From MGBC120314 sp051880495 (lineage in GTDB: Bacteria; Bacillota; Clostridia; Lachnospirales; Lachnospiraceae), in contig JBJEOB010000051.1 in NCBI GenBank assembly GCA_051880495.1, positions 1 to 64,000 of the forward strand: DNA of 64,000 nucleotides, written 5' to 3'. The notes below the pieces were generated by a model. The model made no database searches and was not told where the DNA came from. It saw nothing but the letters and a program-made list of their open reading frames with translations. Below are positions 59,364-64,000 of this stretch, piece by piece; positions within the stretch are counted from its first letter, which is position 1; each line of letters opens with the position of its first letter. The translations under genes and the position numbers were made by a program.

Positions 59364-60623
59364 TTACTGTATCTGCGGGTATTTTGATGCATCATAGTTG
59401 TGCGAGTCATTATTTTTCTTGGAATATTCCATAAGCTGCGCATCAGTCCAATAGAAGAAGGTTGTTCCATCCTTTCTTCTCGTCGTATCAAAATGATACC
59501 ATCCATCCCCCAGATTAATCAGATTCCAATAATGTCTGTACGTCGTCGGAATCCTTTCTATATCCATATTCTCAATTCCTGCCGCAGTAAGAAGCGCCTT
59601 TGCAGATGATGCATAAACATAGCAGTCACCCTTATGCTCGATAAGTCCTCTGTATGCGCCCTTTACCCAGCTATCCTTGTCAGAACTGTCAACATATTTT
59701 ATGTTGGTATGACACCAGTCATAAATCGCCTTGGCAACATCATACTGTGTAACAGCACCCGATTTTGCCTTTATCGATTCAACAAGCTTGCCCGCCTCAC
59801 TCATAACGTATTCTTCCGTTGCATTATCGGCAGAAGGCTGTTCTACATGAAGAACGGTTGATACTCTTGTCTCATTTCCCGCGCCGTCAACTGCAATATA
59901 TGTGATAGGATAGTCACCCGGTTCATTCAGGTTAACCGAACTGTTATCTACAGTAAGCTCTACATCAGTATCATAATTGTCCGTTACCGTTACATCCCTC
60001 TTGTATGATACACTGGTTCCTGCCGGGATGGTTATTTCCTTTACACCGGTTATTTCCGGCGGAATAAGGTCTGTTACAACTTCAGCACTGGCAACCACCT
60101 TTGTCTTATTACCGCCTTCATCCGTAACTGTAAGCTTAATTTCCTTATGCCCGGTAGTCGACATGTCAGGAACTTCATCATATTCAACGGTTGTGTCCGT
60201 GGCATCAACTATGCTCTCAATCAGCTCTGACGCATCTTCCAGACCTTCATTTATAAATAATGTCGCATTCTTTGCCGTAACAACCGGAGCAACCGTATCC
60301 ACAACATGCAGAATGGATGTGTATTCTTTTCCTCCTACCGAAATAACAACATTATAATCAGCAACATGATTCATGCTTGTATTTTCATCAAGTCCTGAAA
60401 TCAATTCAACATCTTCATAACTTTTTTTCAAAAAATCACTGACCGTCGGAAGCTCACTTCCTGCTTCTACCGTCATCTTTTTTTTCACCTTGGATGATGT
60501 CAGCAAAAATGTTATTCCCCAAATAATTCCTGTAAGAACCAGAATCAAAATTATCCAGTTCCTTATCACCCTTCGGCGTCTTCTGGCCCTTCTCGCCCTT
60601 TTTCTTCTTTCTACACTGTCCAT
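59364..60623 (-). CDS. Membrane-anchored Ig-like/transglutaminase-like protein
   Basis: This is a 419-residue exported protein. A very basic N-terminus (ERRKRARRARRRRRVIRN) and one span (about 22-45) give a membrane anchor with the body outside. Residues about 50-270 are Ig-like/DUF5011 modules (ADYNVVISVGGKEYT; VDTVAPVVTAKNATL; DLIPPEITGVKEITI). Residues about 280-419 form a transglutaminase-like domain with Cys in HKGDCYVYASSAK, His in YRHYWNLINLG and Asp in WYHFDTTRR. It likely cleaves or cross-links wall-bound peptides. It is the first gene of the envelope operon and carries the operon's promoter. Confidence 0.85.
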   Translation of the reverse strand: MDSVERRKRARRARRRRRVIRNWIILILVLTGIIWGITFLLTSSKVKKKMTVEAGSELPTVSDFLKKSYEDVELISGLDENTSMNHVADYNVVISVGGKEYTSILHVVDTVAPVVTAKNATLFINEGLEDASELIESIVDATDTTVEYDEVPDMSTTGHKEIKLTVTDEGGNKTKVVASAEVVTDLIPPEITGVKEITIPAGTSVSYKRDVTVTDNYDTDVELTVDNSSVNLNEPGDYPITYIAVDGAGNETRVSTVLHVEQPSADNATEEYVMSEAGKLVESIKAKSGAVTQYDVAKAIYDWCHTNIKYVDSSDKDSWVKGAYRGLIEHKGDCYVYASSAKALLTAAGIENMDIERIPTTYRHYWNLINLGDGWYHFDTTRRKDGTTFFYWTDAQLMEYSKKNNDSHNYDASKYPQIQ

Positions 60624-60668
60624 TTATTATTCTCCCCTGTACAAATGCTCAGTTTTATACAATTTTAT

Positions 60669-60697
60669 ATTATATCATTCCACTGTTTTAATTGCAA
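60669..60697 (-). promoter_or_regulatory. Promoter of the envelope (Dlt-like) operon
   Basis: On the minus strand, -35 TTGCAA (60692-60697) and -10 TATAAT (60669-60674) are spaced 17 bp apart, 45 bp before the transglutaminase start codon and directly after the HAD gene stop. Confidence 0.65.
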
Positions 60698-60703
60698 ATA
60701 GTA

Positions 60704-61354
60704 TTATAATCCAATCAGCCCAAGAAACTCGTCTGCCGCAGATACAATAACACCTGCCCCTTTTTGTTCAAGGAGCGCTCTTTCCCTGAATCCCCAGTCC
60801 ACAATTATCATATCCATGCCGGCATTATTGGCCGTCTCAATATCAACTTCAGAATCCCCGACATAAACCGCATCCTTTTTATCAATTCCCAGTTCATTTA
60901 GGATTTCAAAGACTGCATCCGGTGACGGTTTCTTATTAACCCCTTCTCTCGCACCATATGCTGCATCAAACATGTCGTTAAAATATTTATCACACAGTAT
61001 TTTCACTGCAAAATCTGCTTTGTTTGATAAAACCGCTATTTTGATTCCTGCATTTTTTAATTTTAACAGCATTTCCCTTATACCTTTATAAGGTCTTGTC
61101 TTATTGGCACAGTTTTTCCCATAATATTCCTTAAACTTCTCAAACACCATATCTGTTTTTTCTTTAGGTGTACCCATGGGAACGGCTCTTTCTATAAGCT
61201 TTCTTATCCCGTTCCCGACAAATACCCTCACTTCATCAACAGTTCTTGCCGGAAAACCAACAACAGACAGTGCATAATTTACACTGTCTGATAAGTCGTC
61301 TAATGTATCAAGAATTGTTCCGTCAAGGTCAAAAATAAATAATTTATACTTCAT
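60704..61354 (-). CDS. HAD-family phosphatase (phosphoglycolate phosphatase-like)
   Basis: This 216-residue HAD hydrolase has all four motifs: FIFDLDGTILDT (nucleophile Asp), VLSNKADF (Ser/Thr), KKPSPDAVF (Lys) and YVGDSEVDIETANNAG (acidic pair), with an alpha-helical type 1 cap between motifs I and II. It resembles Gph/PgpP-type enzymes that remove phosphate from 2-phosphoglycolate or small sugar phosphates. It follows nrdD at a 24-bp distance and is probably co-transcribed, in a place where nrdG is usually found. Confidence 0.88.
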   Translation of the reverse strand: MKYKLFIFDLDGTILDTLDDLSDSVNYALSVVGFPARTVDEVRVFVGNGIRKLIERAVPMGTPKEKTDMVFEKFKEYYGKNCANKTRPYKGIREMLLKLKNAGIKIAVLSNKADFAVKILCDKYFNDMFDAAYGAREGVNKKPSPDAVFEILNELGIDKKDAVYVGDSEVDIETANNAGMDMIIVDWGFRERALLEQKGAGVIVSAADEFLGLIGL

Positions 61355-61378
61355 TTTTTCGCTCCATAACCTTCGCCT

Positions 61379-63568
61379 TTACAAATGCAATACCCTGTCC
61401 CTGATTTCCTGGGTTCTTCCCTGATTCCAGAACTGAGTTCCGATATAACCGCACGTTCTTCTCGCAACAAAAAGATTATTCTGGTCACGGTTACCGCAAT
61501 TCGGGCACTCCCACTGAAGTTTTCCTGCATCATCGGCTACAATCTTAATTTCGCCGTCAAAACCGCACTTCTCGCAGTAATCACTCTTAGTGTTTAATTC
61601 TGCGTACAGAATATTTTCATAAATGTATTTCATTACTTCAAGAACTGCCTCAATGTTATTTTGAAGGTTAGGCACCTCAACATAACTGATTGCGCCGCCC
61701 GGAGATAATTTCTGGAACTCGGATTCAAATTTTATCTTGCTGAATGCATCTATTTTTTCTGTCACATGAACATGATAGCTGTTAGTAATATAATTCTTAT
61801 CCGTTACACCCGGGATAATGCCAAATCTCTTCTGAAGGCACTTGGCAAATTTATATGTTGTTGATTCCATCGGTGTTCCGTACACTGAATAACTGATGTG
61901 CTCTGCTTCCTTCCACTGTGCACATTTATCATTAAGCTTCTGCATAACTGCAAGCGCAAATTCTTTTCCTTCAGGCGAAGTATGACTCTTTCCCAGCATT
62001 CGCACGCACATTTCGCATATGCCTACATAACCGAGCGATATTGTCGAATAACCGTCATACAAAAGCTTATCTATTTTTTCGCCTTTCTTAAGACGTGCCA
62101 GCGCACCATGCTGCCAGAGGATAGGAGCGACATCCGAAGTCGTTCCGAGCAGTCTTTCGTGGCGGCATCTTAAAGCCCTGTGGCACAGCTCGAGTCTTTC
62201 CTCAAGTATCTCCCAGAACTTGTCCATATCACCATACGACGAACATGCAACATCAACCAGGTTAATCGTAACGACACCCTGATTAAATCTGCCATAGTAT
62301 TTTCTCTTGCCATCCGGCATTCTCTGTCCGTCCTCAACCGTAAGAAATGAACGGCAGCCCATACACGGATATACATCACCTTTTTTAAGCTCACGCATCA
62401 CTTTTGCAGAAATGTAGTCCGGAACCATGCGTTTTGCCGTACATTTTGCCGCAAGCTCAGTCAGATACCAGTATTTTGAATCAGGTGTGATATTATCCTC
62501 ATCAAGGACATATATAAGTTTAGGGAACGCAGGCGTAATCCAGATACCCTTTTCATTTTTGACTCCCTTGGTTCTCTGAACAAGCACTTCCTCTATAATC
62601 ATTGCAAGGTCATCCCTGGTCTGACCTTCCGGCACCTCATCAAGATACATAAACATCGTCACAAACGGTGCCTGTCCGTTACATGTCATTAGTGTTATAA
62701 GCTGATACTGAATCGTCTGTATTCCGCTCTTTACTTCTGCACGAAGCCTCTTTTCAGTTATCTTATCTATAATTGTATCATCGAGCGGTTCGCCACATTC
62801 TGTTCGCTCCTCAATTACCGAATTACGGATTTTCTGTCTGCTCACGTCCACAAACGGTGCCAGATGTGACAGCGTTATTGACTGTCCGCCATACTGGTTG
62901 CTTGCCACCTGTGCAACTATCTGTGTTGTTACATTACATGCAGTAAAAAAACTATGTGGTTTATCAATCTGGGTCTCGCTGATTACCGTTCCGTTCTGAA
63001 GCATGTCTTCGAGGTCTACAAGATCGCAGTTATGCTCCTTCTGGGCAAAATAATCTGCATCATGAAAATGAATAAGTCCCTGTTCATGTGCTTCTACAAT
63101 GTCAGCAGGAAGAAGCATCCTTTTTGTAAGATCCTTGCTTACCTCACCGGCCATGTAATCTCTCTGTGTCGAGTTGATGGCAGGATTCTTATTGGAATTT
63201 TCCTGATTTACTTCTTCATTAATATTGTCAATAAGTGCAAGAATACCATTGTCTGTTGTGTTTGACTTACGGGCAAGTTCTCTCTTATAGCGGTAACGAA
63301 CATACTTCTGGGCAACCTCATACCCACGCATCTCCATGATACCGGTTTCAACCATATCCTGAATATCTTCAACATGTACGGCGTGAGACATTGCTTCAAT
63401 CTGTTTTGCAACATTTTCTGAAATTGCTTTAATCTGATACTCATTCATCCTGTGAATGTTGTCAACCTCATTATTAGCCGCTTCAATGGCATTGCTAATC
63501 TTTGAAAGGTCAAAAAGAACTTCTTCTCCATTTCTCTTAATAACATTTGTTTTAACTTCTGTATTCAT
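61379..63568 (-). CDS. nrdD: Anaerobic ribonucleoside-triphosphate reductase
   Basis: This 729-residue class III ribonucleotide reductase makes dNTPs under anaerobic conditions. The N-terminal ATP-cone (VIKRNGEEVLFDLSKI) is the allosteric site. Active-site cysteines lie within NVTTQIVAQ- and CMGCRSF-type segments. A zinc site is CEKCGFDG with WECPNCGNRD. The glycyl radical sits in RRTCGYIGTQFW (Gly707) near the C-terminus. The frame is complete. Two NrdR boxes overlap its promoter region. The activase gene nrdG is not adjacent; a HAD gene follows instead. Confidence 0.96.
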   Translation of the reverse strand: MNTEVKTNVIKRNGEEVLFDLSKISNAIEAANNEVDNIHRMNEYQIKAISENVAKQIEAMSHAVHVEDIQDMVETGIMEMRGYEVAQKYVRYRYKRELARKSNTTDNGILALIDNINEEVNQENSNKNPAINSTQRDYMAGEVSKDLTKRMLLPADIVEAHEQGLIHFHDADYFAQKEHNCDLVDLEDMLQNGTVISETQIDKPHSFFTACNVTTQIVAQVASNQYGGQSITLSHLAPFVDVSRQKIRNSVIEERTECGEPLDDTIIDKITEKRLRAEVKSGIQTIQYQLITLMTCNGQAPFVTMFMYLDEVPEGQTRDDLAMIIEEVLVQRTKGVKNEKGIWITPAFPKLIYVLDEDNITPDSKYWYLTELAAKCTAKRMVPDYISAKVMRELKKGDVYPCMGCRSFLTVEDGQRMPDGKRKYYGRFNQGVVTINLVDVACSSYGDMDKFWEILEERLELCHRALRCRHERLLGTTSDVAPILWQHGALARLKKGEKIDKLLYDGYSTISLGYVGICEMCVRMLGKSHTSPEGKEFALAVMQKLNDKCAQWKEAEHISYSVYGTPMESTTYKFAKCLQKRFGIIPGVTDKNYITNSYHVHVTEKIDAFSKIKFESEFQKLSPGGAISYVEVPNLQNNIEAVLEVMKYIYENILYAELNTKSDYCEKCGFDGEIKIVADDAGKLQWECPNCGNRDQNNLFVARRTCGYIGTQFWNQGRTQEIRDRVLHL

Positions 63569-63583
63569 TGCACATTCCCCACA

Positions 63584-63599
63584 TTACAATATTTTGTGT
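63584..63599 (-). promoter_or_regulatory. NrdR box, start-proximal
   Basis: TTACAATATTTTGTGT (plus strand) matches the NrdR consensus with AC-AT-AT-GTGT positions conserved. Its centre is 32 bp from the second box, three helical turns, the spacing known for paired NrdR boxes. Confidence 0.75.
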
Positions 63600-63615
63600 T
63601 GTTTTTTAATTACGA

Positions 63616-63631
63616 ACACGATATCTTGTGT
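63616..63631 (-). promoter_or_regulatory. NrdR box, promoter-proximal
   Basis: ACACGATATCTTGTGT is a near-palindromic 16-mer matching the NrdR consensus. It lies immediately downstream of the -10 box, so NrdR bound there would block initiation when dATP is abundant. Confidence 0.8.
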
Positions 63632-63632
63632 T

Positions 63633-63661
63633 ATTATAATATATCTTTTATGTCATGTAAA
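63633..63661 (-). promoter_or_regulatory. nrdD promoter
   Basis: On the minus strand, -35 TTTACA (63656-63661) and -10 TATAAT (63633-63638) are spaced exactly 17 bp apart, about 65 bp upstream of the nrdD start. Confidence 0.75.
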
Positions 63662-63680
63662 GTGGATTTCAATATGTTTT

Positions 63681-63893
63681 TAATAAAAAAACAACATGGG
63701 GTGTCAAAAGCTCATTATCAAAGACCTGAATGGCAAAATGCACAAATAAAGTTGTTTAAATGACTTTTGCGCTGTGGAGATGAGATGCTCATCGGAACGA
63801 TTAGCGCAACGGAATGCAAACAACTTTATTTGCGCATTTTGCCAGGTTATGAAGTTAAAATAAGCTTTTGACACCCCATGTTGTTTTTTATTA
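63681..63893 (-). repeat. Palindromic element, copy B (3' of the partial degV gene)
   Basis: This is a 213-bp near-complete palindrome. Outer arms run from TAATA with an A-run, ACAACAT, GGGGTGTCAAAAGC (63681-63711) to GCTTTTGACACCCC, ATGTTGTTTTTTATTA (63864-63893). The core arms AATGCACAAATAAAGTTGTTT and AAACAACTTTATTTGCGCATT match copy A at 53336. The apex is GATGAGATGCTCATC. Its end includes the stop codon of the partial degV gene. The T-runs at the outer ends could also make it a bidirectional terminator. Confidence 0.85.
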
Positions 63894-64000
63894 AATTCGC
63901 ACCTTACCGTAATGTACGAGTGCAAACATGTCCGGACCGGTATGTGCACCGATTATCGGACTCAGCATTGTGATTCTTACAGTAAGATTTGGATGAATTT
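63891..64000 (-). CDS. DegV-family protein, C-terminal part (cut by window edge)
   Basis: The minus-strand frame entering from the right edge reads IHPNLTVRITMLSPIIGAH, then TGPDMFALVHYGKVRI and TAA at 63891. The SPIIGAHTGPDMFAL segment is the lipid-carboxylate-binding end of DegV proteins and aligns with GTTIGSHTGPGTVAL of the DegV encoded at 52440-53327. Only about 36 codons are in the window, so completeness cannot be judged. The stop codon lies inside the outer arm of palindromic element B. Confidence 0.75.
   Translation of the reverse strand, partial: IHPNLTVRITMLSPIIGAHTGPDMFALVHYGKVRI

Noticed and set aside
59348..59506. N-terminal extension of the Asp/Glu racemase
   Set aside because: It overlaps the coding end of the transglutaminase gene in another frame and lacks a ribosome site; the family's N-terminus begins at 59347.
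61351..61533. Small minus-strand frame overlapping the nrdD end as a possible NrdG start or separate gene
   Set aside because: It lies in another frame inside the conserved glycyl-radical region of nrdD and has no radical-SAM cysteines or ribosome site.

Overview
The window looks like chromosomal DNA of a low-GC Gram-positive anaerobe of the class Clostridia, most likely a gut Lachnospiraceae species (Lachnospira/[Eubacterium]-like). This is inferred from AT-rich codon use, strong AGGAGG ribosome sites, an oxygen-independent class III ribonucleotide reductase, ATP-type PEP carboxykinase, meso-diaminopimelate dehydrogenase, lipoproteins and several chemoreceptors. No rRNA, tRNA, CRISPR array or intact insertion sequence was recognised.

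Region 1 (1-10 kb) is an accessory patch dominated by toxin-antitoxin-like genes in decay. A surface-protein remnant (117-371) is followed by a hipBA-type pair in which hipB has lost its 5' end and hipA its catalytic core. An intact HEPN/MNT module (4175-5109) has its palindromic operator exactly in the promoter spacer. A second HTH/nucleotidyltransferase module (6176-7263) is broken by a nonsense codon and by a deletion fusing it to a headless GNAT gene. A block of 32-bp repeats lies at 6061-6140. Two adjacent coiled-coil proteins of unknown function (7413-9791) close the patch.

Region 2 (10-24 kb) holds an AraC/GyrI regulator and then a tight ten-gene leftward run: nadE, an XRE-cupin regulator, potABCD, a GH13 protein that has lost all its catalytic residues, a TraX-like membrane protein, a double-receiver response regulator and a large hybrid histidine kinase. 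Gaps are 0-25 bp, so it reads as one operon linking NAD synthesis, polyamine uptake and signalling.

Region 3 (24-49 kb) is mainly core metabolism and sensing: trpS, a MerR regulator with a textbook 19-bp-spacer promoter next to a YbjQ protein, a TPR-DUF4037-DUF4125 protein, pckA, a 1297-residue membrane/beta-propeller/HD-GYP/receiver protein, an aminotransferase, two chemoreceptors (one paired with an orphan TRAP solute-binding protein), citrate synthase, rhomboid protease, a Ca2+-type P-ATPase, a rhodanese-TtcA-like fusion, cysK and cysE.

Region 4 (49-64 kb) carries tcdA, ddh, a GT1 glycosyltransferase and a DegV protein. Then comes a leftward cell-envelope operon: transglutaminase-like protein, Asp/Glu racemase, DltA-like adenylation enzyme, carrier protein, MBOAT acyltransferase, an SGNH-like protein with Cys at the nucleophile position, and a lipoprotein. 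It resembles dlt but probably loads an amino acid other than D-alanine. The right end has nrdD behind two NrdR boxes exactly 32 bp apart and a partial second degV gene. Both degV genes are followed, in the same orientation, by copies of one ~200-bp palindromic element, the most conspicuous unexplained DNA structure here.
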